From: Ixodes scapularis
Taxonomy: Eukaryota > Arthropoda > Arachnida > Ixodida > Ixodidae
DNA length: 64,000 bases
Direction of reading: 5' to 3'
NCBI RefSeq assembly: GCF_016920785.2
Contig: NW_024609836.1
Coordinates: forward strand, 7,992,406-8,056,405
Shown one piece after another: positions 41,490-52,682 of this stretch. Position numbers and translations under genes: made by a program. The stretch's first letter is position 1; every line of letters begins with the position of its first letter. Under the pieces are notes generated by a model. That model saw nothing but the letters and a program-made list of their open reading frames with translations, made no database searches and was not told the origin of the DNA.

Positions 41490-42885
41490 CTAGGGTGATA
41501 ATACTTGTGGAACAGGCTTGTTGGAGCCGATGATACCTAGCAAAGGCTGATGGTCTGTGAATATGGTCACGGACCTCCCAGCTATGTATTGATGGAAGTG
41601 GTGAACTCCGTACACGATAGCGAGGCCTTCAAGATCCAGTTGCGAATAGTTCCGCTCGGCACTGCCTAGCGTTCTGGATGCAAAAGCGATCGGAGCCTCC
41701 CGCCCATCAGCATCTTGCTGTGCAAGTACGGCTCCCACTCCATATGGTGAGGCGTCGCAAGACAACACTAGAGGTCGTTTTCCATCATAGTGTGCGAGCA
41801 CAGTGTAGTTCGCCACCAGATCTTTCAGCTTTTTGAAAGCCCTTCGGTGTGTTTCTTCCCACCTCCACTCTTTGTTCTGTTCAAGTAGTTCGTACAGTTC
41901 CTTCGCGATTGTCGCGCGATCCTTTAAAAACCTGTCGTAAAACGCCAGGAGGCCTAAAAAGGACTGTAACTGCGTCTTGTTCTCTGGTTCTGGGGCTTGG
42001 ACTACTGCTTGGATCTTGTCCTGGGTTGGATGAATTCCTTCGGCGTTTATGCGGTGACCTAAGAATTTGACCTCCTTCACGCCGAAGAAGCACTTGCTTT
42101 GCTTGAGCTTCAGCCCTGCCTTTTCCAGTCGTGAGAGTACCTCATCCAGCCGACGCGCGTGCTCACTTGGGGTTGTTCCGCTGATGATTTTATCGTCAAG
42201 GTAAACGCTAACTCCCGGAATGGCCGCGAGTGTGGTTTCCATGACTCGTTGAAATATCGCCGGGGCGGCCGCGATTCCGAAAGGTAGTCGCTTCACTCTG
42301 TAGAGCCCCTTGATCGTGTTGATCGTCAGTATTTCGGCGGTCGTATCCGTTACTCGCAGCTGCTGATACGCTTGCGCGAGATCAAGGGTCGAAAAGACAG
42401 TTCCTCCTTGAAGGTTTGATAGAGCCTCCGTCGGTGTCGGGAGCGGGTAGGATGCCGGCTTTGCTGCGTCGTTCACGGTACTGCGGTAATCCCCGCAGAG
42501 CCTCACGGATCCATCTTTCTTCCTGACAACCACGACAGGCGTTGCCCACGCGGAGTGTTGAACCGGCTCTATAATGCCTTGCTTCTGCAATGCTAGCAAT
42601 TCGCATTCAACTACTGGCCGTAGTGCAAATGGTACTTGTCGGGCTTTAAGGAACTTGGGTGTTGCTGTTTCTTTCATCTCCAAGTGTACCGTTGGTCCGA
42701 TGTACCCTGTGATCTCAGACTTGAAGACCTCACTGTGCGCGCTGAGCACCGTTGTGATAGTACGGTCTTGCTCAATGTGGTGAATACCACTGAGTCGAAT
42801 CTGCAGTGCTGAAAACCAGTTGCGTCCCATCAGGTTGCATCCTGTTCCGGTTGTGACTAGGAGTGGCAGGATATAGTCCTTAGAC
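41490..42885 (-). CDS. Gypsy reverse transcriptase and RNase H
   Basis: One long frame (446 codons from an internal ATG at 42830, open back to about 42885) contains VRLCGDYR, FSTLDLAQAYQQL, LPFGIAAAPAIFQ, the catalytic YLDD (210-213 from that ATG) and FLGH. RNase H follows with LSCDASPYGVGAVLA (Asp359), Glu401 and TDHQPL (Asp426). The RT frame lies -1 relative to gag-protease, and the overlap is near 42893-42905. That is compatible with programmed frameshifting or with a one-base mutation. The frame ends at TAG 41490. Confidence 0.93.
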
Positions 42886-42892
42886 TTATGCT

Positions 42893-44041
42893 TTACGTGT
42901 ACTGCGCTGAACCGAGAACTCGGAGTCCTTCACCGGTCCACGTCTGCAGCGTCATATCCTCTTTCTGTAACGGAGGTGGCTTGTTAGGCCATGTTCGCCT
43001 GTAGGTCTCTTGACTGATGACCGTGACTGCTGCACCAGAGTCAACTTCAAATTCTAGTGCTCTTCCTTCTACTTTAAGCGTTATGAGGTACTTGGGAACC
43101 ACGACGCTGGCACGAACAGCGTTAAGTTCCTGCATGTCAAAATCACTTACTGACTGATCAGTCTCGTTTTGGTCATCGCTCACCAGGTTGGTCGAGCGTT
43201 GTGCAGCTCCGGATCGAGCCTTCATTCGGCAAGCCTTCTCAATGTGACCCGTCTTTCTGCAAAATCGGCACGATGTTTTGCGAAATCGACAGGTTTGTGC
43301 GCTGTGTTGCTCATTGCAGCGGTAACACGGCGTCTCCGGCTGACCACTGGAAGTGGTGGCTGCCCGGTTCGTAGTTCTACACATTTTGTTGAGGTCTGGT
43401 TTGGGGAGTTTCAGCTCCTGTTGTTGTTGCACTGCACTCTCAAGTTTGATGGCAATATCGTAAGCTTGCCTGAATGTGAGTTTTTGTTCTGCAAAAAGAC
43501 GTTGTTGAATACGCTCATCTTGAACTCCGCAGACGAAGCGGTCACGAAGCATCACGTCCAGCGGCAGCATCGTTGAATTGGAAGCCAATATGCCTCCGGA
43601 GCTCGACGACCCCGCTGACGCTGTGCCGCCGGCACTCGACGAACCCGCTGTCGTCGTTGGCGATGTAGCTGTCGTCAACACGCCAAAGTTAGAGTCAGTT
43701 GCCAATTTCTTAAGTGCTGCCACGTAGCAAGCAATTGACTCCCCTGGATGTTGATCACGCCTCTGAAATTTGCTTCGACAGAAGAGTTCGGATGGTCTTG
43801 GATCGTAATGGTCCCCTAGCAAGGACATAATTTCGTTGAAAGAAACTTCTCCTGGCTTGTGGGGTGCAACTAGCGCTCGAACTGTGTTGTAGGTCTCTGC
43901 GCCGCATAAAGTCAGCAGTAGCGCCCTCTTCTTTCCGGCGTCTTGCACATCGTTCGCCTGGAAGTAGAAGTCCAAGCGCTCCGCCCAGGCCGACCACGCA
44001 GTACCGTCGAACTCTTCGACCTTGCCTTGCAGCGCTGACAT
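42893..44041 (-). CDS. Gypsy Gag with two zinc knuckles and a protease start
   Basis: 382 codons from ATG 44041, 42 bp after the primer-binding region. Residues 1-120 resemble arthropod gypsy capsid (FDGTAWSAWAERLDFYFQAN). A Ser/Thr/Ala-rich insert covers 124-157. Two zinc knuckles follow: CYRCNEQHSAQTC (239-251, with an atypical x3 spacing before His) and CRFCRKTGHIEKAC (258-271). The aspartic protease motif FEVDSGAAVTV (Asp334) lies near the end. Gag packages the RNA, and the protease processes the polyprotein. This is the best-preserved ORF of the element. Confidence 0.92.
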   Translation of the reverse strand: MSALQGKVEEFDGTAWSAWAERLDFYFQANDVQDAGKKRALLLTLCGAETYNTVRALVAPHKPGEVSFNEIMSLLGDHYDPRPSELFCRSKFQRRDQHPGESIACYVAALKKLATDSNFGVLTTATSPTTTAGSSSAGGTASAGSSSSGGILASNSTMLPLDVMLRDRFVCGVQDERIQQRLFAEQKLTFRQAYDIAIKLESAVQQQQELKLPKPDLNKMCRTTNRAATTSSGQPETPCYRCNEQHSAQTCRFRKTSCRFCRKTGHIEKACRMKARSGAAQRSTNLVSDDQNETDQSVSDFDMQELNAVRASVVVPKYLITLKVEGRALEFEVDSGAAVTVISQETYRRTWPNKPPPLQKEDMTLQTWTGEGLRVLGSAQYT

Positions 44042-45362
44042 CGTTCAAACGATGCAAGTCTTCCCTTTTGCGGTTCTGGTCCGCCTTCGTCGCCAATGTT
44101 AAAGGGGCACTCAAGTGCTTTTTGGAGAAGCTTGTTTTTGGAAGCATATTGTTTGTTGGGCTTCAGTCAATAAAAATGACCAGTTCTAAATGGCAAGGCG
44201 CCCTAGTAAACTCACAGCAATAGAAATACACACGCACTATATCCTCTTGCGGGGTCCATCCCGTGTCTCCACCACCTCCATAGAATTCGACCAATAGAAA
44301 TAGCGAACTGCGAAAAGATTGCTTAAGTTATTATTATTGCTCTTTTTAGGCACATGCACATTATATTTTGACAACAACGTCAAATCTTTGGCTGTAGGTG
44401 ACGTAATACAGCTATTATTGTTTGAAAAGAGCGAACTACGTTTTCTCCTCGTCTTGTTACGCGGGAGTGATGTGCCCACGCGGCGACGCGGCTCCGTCGT
44501 GGAAAGCGCGTGGCTCGCAGCTTATCTCGCCGCGAGAACGATAAGGAAGAGGATCTCCTTTCAATCATTGACTTGTTCACAAAGCAACCTATTATATTGA
44601 CACACCTTGCTAATTGATGCTCTGGCTTGTTTTACCACGACCTTTTGCATGATTATCCAAGCTCCAAGGAGCATGCTGAAAGTGCAGTTACACACAGTGG
44701 CATCTGCAACAGTTGCAAACGCCAACACATGCACACTCAACACTTGGCTACATCCCCACCTCTCCCCTTTGTGTGTTAGCAAAAGATCCAATTTTAGCTG
44801 AAAAGAATGTCAAGTAAAGATGCCTTTTTACTGGGTAACTTGTATGTGCATTGCAGGAATAAGAGCAAGAATTCCTAATTAGTGTTCGAGTCTTCCTAGC
44901 CAATTTGGCTCCGAGAACACAGCACTTGGCTAGGCTTTACATGAAAACAATCTGTCCATGCTCGTGTTCTCCAGTCTTTCCCTTCGTCTGTATCTAGTGG
45001 CGTTGTTCCAAAAATAATGTGTTACTCACAAAATCCGTCAAGTGGGTAAAAAAAATTATCTTGAAAAAACGTGCTTTTTCTCAAAGGTTATGGGAAACTC
45101 TCAAAGTGCCTTGGATTCGCCTCAATGGCTCGTAGCATCCACAGCAGTCGGTTGTTAGGTGACACGGAGTATAGCAGTAAGTGCTCAAAGGCGCCAAGAA
45201 GATGGCAGCCAATGAAAACTCCCAATGTTCTCGCTGAAACATGAAAATCGATAATGACATTGAACTGGACAAAAATAAGTTGTCATCTGGTTCTAACGCC
45301 TAACATTACATTTGGGCGAAGAACGACTGCTGGGCAATGCATTGTTTAGCGCTTTTATTTTT

Positions 45363-47124
45363 TTAAAGGGAGGGGTACCGAAACCCGGAGTAGGTGTCGC
45401 TGGCAAAGTGACCTCTAATTGCCTTGACCATGCAGGAGGGCAGTGGTCGCCTGTTCTTCTGTCCAAGTCTCCGCCACAGCCAAAGCACACACTGCCTATA
45501 GGCAGCGAACCGGAAGCGCCTGAAACAATGTCCACATTTATTGAATGTAAGGAACACCCACCAGCCGTACACCTGAGGCAATGACCAGACTAATCAGATG
45601 TAATAAGCAATATTCGCTACTCTGAAATCTACACCTCTCTTTTGATTGTTTCCCCGGAAAAACCATCATATATTATGGTTCTCTTTTATGTTTCCTTTCG
45701 CTGTGCATGTGATGTATTTGCAAACAAACAAATGATCGGCACAACTAACTGTACACCAACTCATGTTTATAAACAAACTGGAGCGCCCCTAGCAGACGCC
45801 ACCGGCGCCGCGCATGCGCAATGGAGAGTGGGCAAGAAGCTCGCCTTTGCCCATAAACAAACCATTGAAATGCGATGTTGCCGGCGTCTGTGTGACTCCC
45901 CTTGTATTTTTTTGCGTTTGAATAGTTGACTACGTTTTCCTTGCAATGTCTGACTACTTGAGAAGCCTCAAGAACCGACGAGAGACAGTAGTCCAACTCT
46001 GACTCCATGTCAGTCTATAAAGCCACGTAACGTCGATTCTCCCGGCAGCCAGAAGAATAATTTCTCCGAAATTCAACCGGCAGTTGACTCCCATTGGACC
46101 ATTGACTGTCGCCAAGGGAAAGCGGAGGCGAAGAGGGGGGGTTTAACACTGGCCCGAGGGATACACGCGCGATGAAGTGTCCCTACAGCGTGCAATTCGC
46201 GTAACGAGTGTCGATGAAACGTCAGCGTCGACAATACGTGTCCAGGAAAAGTTGTCCATGAAACGTGTTTCCATGAGATGTTGGAAGAACAAGAAAATCA
46301 GCATTCTACCGGCAGTTGTATGATTTCAGACAACCAATGGGAGGCGATCGTCGGTAGAATTTCGAAAAATTATTCTCCCAGCTGCCGGGAGAATAGACGC
46401 TGTCATAAAGCTACCCGTCCTTATCCTTGGCCCGCGGCTTGCGAGGCATGGGCATGGAACCAAAAACGCACGGCAAACAAGAAAAAAGCAGACACGCAAA
46501 GCGAAAAACATTCAAAAGCAGTTGAACGCTAATGATGATTTCTATTCAAAGCTATCACGCCGCTTCAATGCGTACGCAAGAAAAACGGGGGCCGAGGCAG
46601 AACAGCAAGTTTCGCGACCGGTAACACGAAGTTGTACTCACTCGTTCGAGGTTGCCCCCATGTTTCTTTCACCATAGTGGCGCATGTTCATCAAGGCCAG
46701 CTGTAGCACACCCGGATCGAGGCACAGCCCCTCGAAATCCGGGTGGCTTGTCACGCAGCTCTGCCGGCCCTGCTGCTTGCGAACGGCGGCCGGGTAGTCA
46801 CGGCAGCAGACACACTCTGCGACGGTTTCCATCGGCACGCAGCAACTGCATTGGCACCTTAAAACAGAAAACCAGCATCAGCTATACATATGAGAGGTAT
46901 AATAAACAGCTCATCACCTACCAGTTGGTGTTCCCAAGCCGCTGGGTTGCGTCGTCGGTTTCGTCGTCTTCCTCCGGTGTCGACATTGAGCATCGCGAAC
47001 TGTCGTCCGTCGCGTTCGAGGCATCGGCGTCGCGCGTAGGAGTGGCGTCGTAGGAGATTGAGCTCATATCTGCCGTCCGCCGAAGAATTTCCACCTCCAA
47101 CGGTGTTAGATTTGGCAGGTCCAT
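45363..47124 (-). CDS. P2XR_C-type zinc-domain protein, three exons
   Basis: Exons are 47124-46922, 46857-46642 and 45519-45363, with splice sites GTAGGTG / TTTTAAG, GTGAGTAC / TTGTTTCAG, and phases 2 and 2. The joined frame is 191 codons plus stop. The start (MDLPNLTPLEVEIL) is inferred; other in-frame ATGs lie upstream. After an acidic, Ser-rich linker, NWCQCSCCVPMETVAECVCC, SCVTSHPDFEGLCLDPGVLQ, and RFRFAAYRQCVLWLWRRLGQ then LPSCMVKAIRGHF follow the Cys/His pattern of the intracellular C-terminal domain of the P2X7 receptor (P2XR_C). That domain also occurs alone in many invertebrate, often transposon-linked, proteins. There is no channel part. An AATAAA follows the stop. Intact splice sites and frame imply recent function; its role is unknown. 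Confidence 0.82.
45754..46000 (+). repeat. CpG-rich module shared with 22908-23140
   Basis: ACACCAACTCATGTTTA(C/T)AA, GGAGCGCCCCTAG, GCCACCGGCGCCGCGCATGC and CATAAACAAACCATTGAA match the copy at 22.9 kb. It continues past the start codon (ATGTCTGACTACTTGAG, 45945), after which the frame ends within 20 codons. See the finding on module sharing. Confidence 0.75.
46025..46420. repeat. Internal inverted repeat in the TTAA element
   Basis: TTCTCCCGGCAGCC.GAAGAAT..TCCGAAATTC(A)ACCGGCAGTTG (46034-46090) is inverted at 46310-46410. Arms are about 85 bp around 200 bp of GC-rich sequence. It lies in the second intron of the P2XR_C gene, perhaps a nested MITE. Confidence 0.65.
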
Positions 47125-47462
47125 CTCCGCACGACGCAAGACCCGAAGTAAACAAAATGAGTCCCAACGAGAATCCATCAAATACGCGCACATTCGGAAG
47201 ATCACTCCGCCGGTTCGAAGGATCAATCCGCCGGGAAGCCGTCACTCGTGATTGGATGGCGCACGCCCTTCCCTGCTGCCTTCCCGTCCGACAGCGCCCC
47301 TGACGGCGTGCGCCTAGGCGCAGAACAGCGATCTTTGATTGGATTTTTAATAGGGAAATCGGCCGCCCTTGAATGTAATTTTGGGATTTCTAGGATGCTT
47401 AGAGCCCGCAGATTGAGTTATGACAATAAATAGACGATCTCAGAATCCACTTGAGTGCCCCT

Positions 47463-47638
47463 TTAAGCGCTGAGTAATCAGGAGTCGCTTACGGAAAGCA
47501 CAACGAGTAGCTTTACTCTGCGATCGTGATGGCGGCGTGACCGAATGTCCCTGCATGCGCAGGCACGTACACTGTCTGATGTCGCAGAAGAAGACGAGGC
47601 GCGTCTTCTTCTTTTTCCATGTTATGCCGGACATAACA
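47463..47638 (-). repeat. Gypsy 5' LTR (main part)
   Basis: Remainder of the 178-bp LTR; its last bases (TGTTAA on the plus strand, 44097-44102) lie on the other side of the TTAA insertion. Confidence 0.9.
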
Positions 47639-47643
47639 GGGGC

Positions 47644-47898
47644 AAAACAGAATCGACGGAACGCATCAACTCATCTGCGTACTCTGCAGTAAACACTGTC
47701 AACCAGACACTGGCGTGATGTTGACGGTTCTCCAGCTGTGCTTGTGGAACTTATTCGCCATCTGTTAAGGCTCTGGTAATACTCCCGCGTTGTGCGCAGG
47801 GAACGCAGCGTAGCTCAGAACGCGCGCCTTTTATTTGCCGGCGAGCAGGAACTCGATATCTGCGACCGATCGGCATATATGTGTGACCCGATATCGCG
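47644..47898. other. No gene recognised
   Basis: Spacer between the gypsy element and the poly-C/minisatellite block. Confidence 0.4.

Positions 47899-47928
<30 letters not shown>
47899..47928. repeat. Poly-C tract (C30)
   Basis: Pure C run. It abuts minisatellite array A. Confidence 0.95.
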
Positions 47929-47929
<1 letters not shown>

Positions 47930-47939
47930 ATTCGATTAC

Positions 47940-48200
47940 GAGACGGAATGTCCAACGAGCCTGAATGCCCAACGAGACGGAAGATCCAATAATGGACATT
48001 CAGGCACGTTGGACATTCAGGCTCGTTGGACATTCCGTCTCGGTTGGATCTTTCGTCTCGATGGACATTCCGGCTCGTTGGACATTCCGTCTCGGTGGGA
48101 TCTTTCGTCTCGATGGACATTCAGGCTTGTTGTATATTCCGTCTCGGTTGGATCTTTCGTCTCGTTGGACATTCAGGCACGTTGGACATTCCGTCTCGCC
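47940..48200. repeat. Minisatellite array A (TTGGACATTC..CTCG)
   Basis: Units of about 17 bp, GTTGGACATTCAGGCTC alternating with GTTGGACATTCCGTCTC and GTTGGATCTTTCGTCTC. The first few units are inverted (47945-47995). Translations are low-complexity. Confidence 0.92.
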
Positions 48201-48880
48201 TGTCACGTGCTAGAATAATTTTCCTTCTTAAATGTACAAACTTGTGTGCATATTTAGTCCGCTTTCCTGCAGGCATTGCTGTAGTTTCATCATACTAAAA
48301 TGTTGTGACACAAAAGCCGACGTTGACGGGTCGACAAAGAAACAGAGCAGACACAAATATTATAATTTCATCTATAGGACGGCTTGATGGTTAGTTAGCT
48401 GAGTGCCGACGCGCAGCTATGTACCAATCGGTTAAAGGTGTCGATTGTACGACGCCAAACGCTCCTTTGATATTAAGAGTTCAAATGTTTGGAATGTTCC
48501 GATGACATAGGTCAGCCAGTTTGAAATAAATAATAGGGATGCAATGTCCGGGTATTCTAGTGCATCGCAATTGGGAGACGTCTATGAAAGCCGCGCTTCA
48601 GATCCCAGGGATTTCTAGTTCAGTCCTCATCCCTGCCCATTTCGATTTATATAGATGAGCTACATACGGAGACCCGCATTGTAAACACATGACCGCCCGC
48701 CAGCGCCACTGACTATGCGCAGAGTCAATATTTAATTTTTTTTAAAGGAGCTTTGGGAGCTGTGGGTGCAAGGCATCAAGAGTTTGCACAAGCGTAATTT
48801 CCCACAAAAAAAAAAAAGATATAGATATCTTTTTTTTTTTTTTTAAATCTACATCTAACGCGTCTATAAATGCATGGGGA
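48201..48880. other. No gene recognised
   Basis: AT-rich, with an A/T hairpin near 48807-48845. Confidence 0.4.
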
Positions 48881-48881
48881 G

Positions 48882-48906
48882 GGGGGGGGGGGGGGGGGGG
48901 GGGGGG
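48882..48906. repeat. Poly-G tract (G25)
   Basis: Pure G run. Confidence 0.95.
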
Positions 48907-50950
48907 TGACCCGACAATTCCTGAGTAAACGCAGAACAATTGTGTGGATTTGACAAATTTTTATCTTTGTTCGTTTATCTCTGGAACAGACAACTACTCA
49001 CTGTACACTGCAGTCGTCAGTAGTTTGCATACGCATGCATTCCCTGCAAATAGGTTTGTATGTCAGTGAGTAGAGCGATAATACTAGTATCAAGCAGTGC
49101 GCAACTTTTTTTTTTTTTTTTTTGCATGTGACATGCATAGTGGTTTTCAGAAGCCCATGTAATTTAACTGGCTCCTGGAAGCACTCAAAAGCTCGCCACG
49201 CTGTCGAGGTAGTTCATGATGTCTTGGTAGGTAGGAGCATGACTGATGATAAAGGACGCGAACGCATCTGTCTCGGCGTGCAGCAAAAGGTTCACACCCG
49301 GATGTACTAATAGCCTACATCATGTGTGAATATAACAATAGATCGTTCCACGTGGGTTTCTATTCTTGTAGAAGAAGCGTATTGCACCACAAATCCAGTC
49401 ACTTCGTCGAAATTCCATTGGTCTCTGGACAACTGGAAGAAGGACAAGTCGTCGAATAGGGCAATTCGCTCTAGGCCGATTCGCAGAATGAAGAATGGGG
49501 CGAAAGTGCCTGTTTGTCGAACTGTCTAAAATAAATTGATTAGTGTTGGGTGTGTAGATTTCCGGTGACAGTGGGGGTCAACAATGAGACCTTCTTTCCA
49601 AAAAAAAAGAGAGGATGACAAATGCAGCTCTCAGAATTGGCAAGGGTCCGATAGTAAATCGTACCCGGGTTATTCAAAATGATAAAAGTCGGGTTCTTTG
49701 TGAATATGTTCACTCGCAACGCTAGCATTATGGAATTTGGGAAGAACGAGCGAGGGGCTGACTTCCTGATACCGTGGTCATATGTGCGCTTGTAATGTGC
49801 GCAAATGAATAAATCATGGTCGCACGGTCGCAGCGGCTCTATGACAGAGCTAGAACCAGTTGAAATCCGATCGCAGCCTTGGTATGCTACCTGGGCCCGT
49901 ATCGGTGCGATTGCTGCATGCCACGTGACCAGAAAAGGCAGAAACGACGGAAGCCAATCCAAAAAAGCATTGATTACTAATGTTGCCTACTTGTTGCTTA
50001 ATACATGGTTCACTGCGACAGCAATCGCTTTGGTGGCCGAAGCATGCAAAACTAATCGTCGCGATAAGCGTCAATGTGCCGAATCCTCCGGACAATCACC
50101 GGACAAAAGCTCACCACTTGAGGACATTACCTGCACAAAGGCTTAATGAAAGGAACGTTGTATTTTATCACTGATTTTATTATGAGGATCGAAGTTCTGT
50201 TTCTGGGGACCGAGAAGTCGAATCAGAAATGTCTATAACTTTCACGTTCGTTTTGCAAAAAAGAAGAAAACAAAAACTACAATTTAGTGTAATTACAGAT
50301 ACTACAGCGACTTCACAGATCAATATAGATAATACTAAAAATTCAATCAGGCGTTTTTCTCTCATGCGAGGGACATCATCTTTACGGGACTAGGGACACC
50401 AATAAGAAAAATACAGAAACTCGTACAATACGAAAAAACTGTGGCTGAGGATAAGCACGTTTGTTTCCGCTCCAGAGGAACGATCCTTCTAAAATCAAAC
50501 CCGTGACAGATTGTCAATGGTCAACGAGTTCGGTCTTTGATCTTGTAGCATGTGTGACCTTTTAAACGTCTTTTTCTTTTTTAATTATAGAAATCATATT
50601 TATATTTAGGTATATAAAACGAACAATAAATACACTGTTTTGGGTTTTTTTATGAAGTGTGCAAACTACACGAGCTTAATTTTAATTTCATTTTGGAGAC
50701 TTCACAGAGGCAACGTCAGAGGGACAAGCTCAGCGGTACACCAAAACAGCCGTGCATCAAAAATCCCGGTACTGAAAAGCCCGGTGCCGAAGCGAACACA
50801 TACCGAAATGATCGCGTACCGATATCTCCGCACCGAAATGTCAGGTTCTCCATTTCATCGAACGCATTTTTCACCGCCGTAACTATCAGTAATCCTACAA
50901 TTCAACAAAGAAATGTCTTCTAAATTCTTTGCAAGGTTCATTCTACATCC
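48907..50950. other. No gene recognised
   Basis: A 113-codon plus frame (49805-50146; ..ACHVTRKGRNDGSQSKKAL..) and a 140-codon minus frame overlap (49540-49962). Neither has a recognised domain or splice support. Confidence 0.35.
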
Positions 50951-50951
50951 G

Positions 50952-51440
50952 TTGGATATTCAGACTCGTTGGACATTCAGGCTCGTTGGACATTCAGGCT
51001 CGGTTGGATCTTTTGTCTCGTTGGACATTCAGGCACGTTGGACATTCCGTCTCGATTGGACCTTTCGTCTCGTTGGACATTCAGACTCGATGGACATTCC
51101 GTCTCGATTAGATCTTTCGTCTCGTTGTACATTCCGTCTCGCCTGTCACGTGACCGATTGGACATTCAGGCTAGTTGGACATTCAGTCTCGTTGGACATT
51201 CAGGCCATAAGAGTCAAGAGGTCCAACGAGTCAAAAGATCCAACGCGTCAAAAGATCCATTATTGGACCTTCTGACTCGTTGGACCTTTTGACTCGTTGG
51301 ACCTCTTGACTCGCCGTGGATCTTTTGACTCGTTGGACCTCTTGACTCGTTCGACCTCTTGACTCGTTGGACCTCTTGACCCATATTGGATCTTTTGACT
51401 CGTGTCGGGCGAGTCAAAAGATCCATTATTGGACCTTTTG
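50952..51440. repeat. Minisatellite array B
   Basis: Two related unit types: GTTGGACATTCAGGCTC (50952-51210) and GTTGGACCTCTTGACTC (51270-51440), with an inverted stretch between them (AGAGGTCCAACGAGTCAAAA, 51219). A G-rich block follows (51461-51490). Confidence 0.92.
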
Positions 51441-51490
51441 ACTTGACTTCCTGTCTGATAACGGGGAAAAGGGGGGAGGGGGGGTGGAGG

Positions 51491-52682
51491 GCTTTAAAGA
51501 AAGTTGGAACAAAAACAGCAGGAAAAGAAAGAAAAGCCAAACAACAATGAATTACGGTTTTTGGGTCGCTAGGAGGGGGTGACGGTCACTGCACTGCAAC
51601 GAGTTGGGATCCCGCGAATAATAACAAAGCAAAAAAAAAAAAAAAATGATGATGTGAGAAGATGATGCAGTGACGTCGGGAACGACAGGTTTTGGGATCC
51701 TAAATGGGCGGCTATGTCACGGAGTTGTGCGTTTTCCATTTCAATCGGCTGGTGACCAACGTAATCTCTTCGTGCTGTATGCTTGACTACCGCAGAAATT
51801 TCCCAAGAGTTTTGCGCGCTGTACTAGCTTGAAAGTCACTACACAAATGCACACGCGCACACTAAAAGTGCAAAGCCGTGAGGCATTCTGTGATTGATTG
51901 GACTAGCCGGTAATAACATGCACAAAAAAGTCGACGCACGCTATGAATACGTTTTGTTTTCACCATTGCTTAATGGGTCCTGTCAGCTCGTAGCGTCGGC
52001 TGCACAGTAGCTTTAGTGGAACGTAGCTTAAACGCGGTAAGAAAAAAAATCTGATAATAATTTTTCGTAATTTTGAGTTAGTGCAATGGCGGTGCCAGAA
52101 AACATATCCACATGATGAGTCAGACATTATCATAAACCTACTACATATTTGTAGTGGCGTGCGTGCAGTCATGTATGGCTACTGCGTGATGCACGTTAAA
52201 GACCACAGGCTTGTAGTGGTACTGCACTGTCAAAATTTCTCGTCTACAGCGTAAATCAGTGTCGCCGCGCTCATCAAAGGCAAACCGGCCTGGCACTGAA
52301 TAAACAGAAACCTCAAATATATTTTTCGCGATTGCGTGTTATGCAACAGCGTCTTCGTGTGTCACCATATTTGATTCTGACGTAGCCAGGATAGAGGGAA
52401 TACGATTTTTTTTAGTGTTCTATCGACATTTGTTTTGTTATTATTTTTTTTTAATTATCCTTCTATAGGAATTATTTATTTTATTTTCGTCGGGCAACGT
52501 CTAACGTGTTACACGATGTTATAATATTTAAAAGAATATATTTTGCTAGTGAAGGGCAGAATGACCACATGCGCATAAGCCATCACTGCATACTTCAGTT
52601 GAGTGAGCGTATTTCACTTGAGTCGACGCTCGATTCTTAGATTCGTAGGTGAGCTTTTCTCAGCATCGGACAGTTTGGTGCT
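51491..52682. other. No gene recognised
   Basis: Mostly AT-rich with short frames. Confidence 0.4.

Larger units (their letters stand above)
44103..47462 (-). mobile_element. 3.36-kb TTAA-flanked element carrying a P2XR_C gene
   Basis: Both ends read AGGGGCACTCAAGTG inward (15-bp perfect inverted repeats) and are flanked by TTAA (44099-44102, 47463-47466), the target duplication of piggyBac-type transposons. Removing it restores the gypsy 5' LTR end (..GCGCTTAACA) and its TTGGCGAC primer-binding region. It holds a three-exon P2XR_C gene, a CpG-rich module shared with 22.9 kb, and an internal inverted repeat (46025-46420). No piggyBac transposase was found. Confidence 0.88.
39841..47638 (-). 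mobile_element. Ty3/gypsy LTR retrotransposon, interrupted in its 5' LTR
   Basis: Two LTRs in the same orientation are flanked by GGGGC at 39836-39840 and 47639-47643, a 5-bp duplication typical of gypsy integrases. On the minus strand the order is 5' LTR, TTGGCGACGAAGG primer-binding region (44083-44095), gag-protease, RT-RNase H, integrase, a purine-rich tract GTGGGGGGAGG (40019-40029), 3' LTR. Without the 3.36-kb insert the element is about 4.4 kb, short for this class. The protein order and the YLDD box identify Ty3/gypsy. No envelope-like ORF follows integrase. Confidence 0.93.

Noticed and set aside
47815..48218. Reading frames rich in WTFRL/VGHSG and ECPTSLNVQRD
   Set aside because: They come from the 17-bp minisatellite. 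The same happens at 50.9-51.5 and 54.2-54.5 kb.
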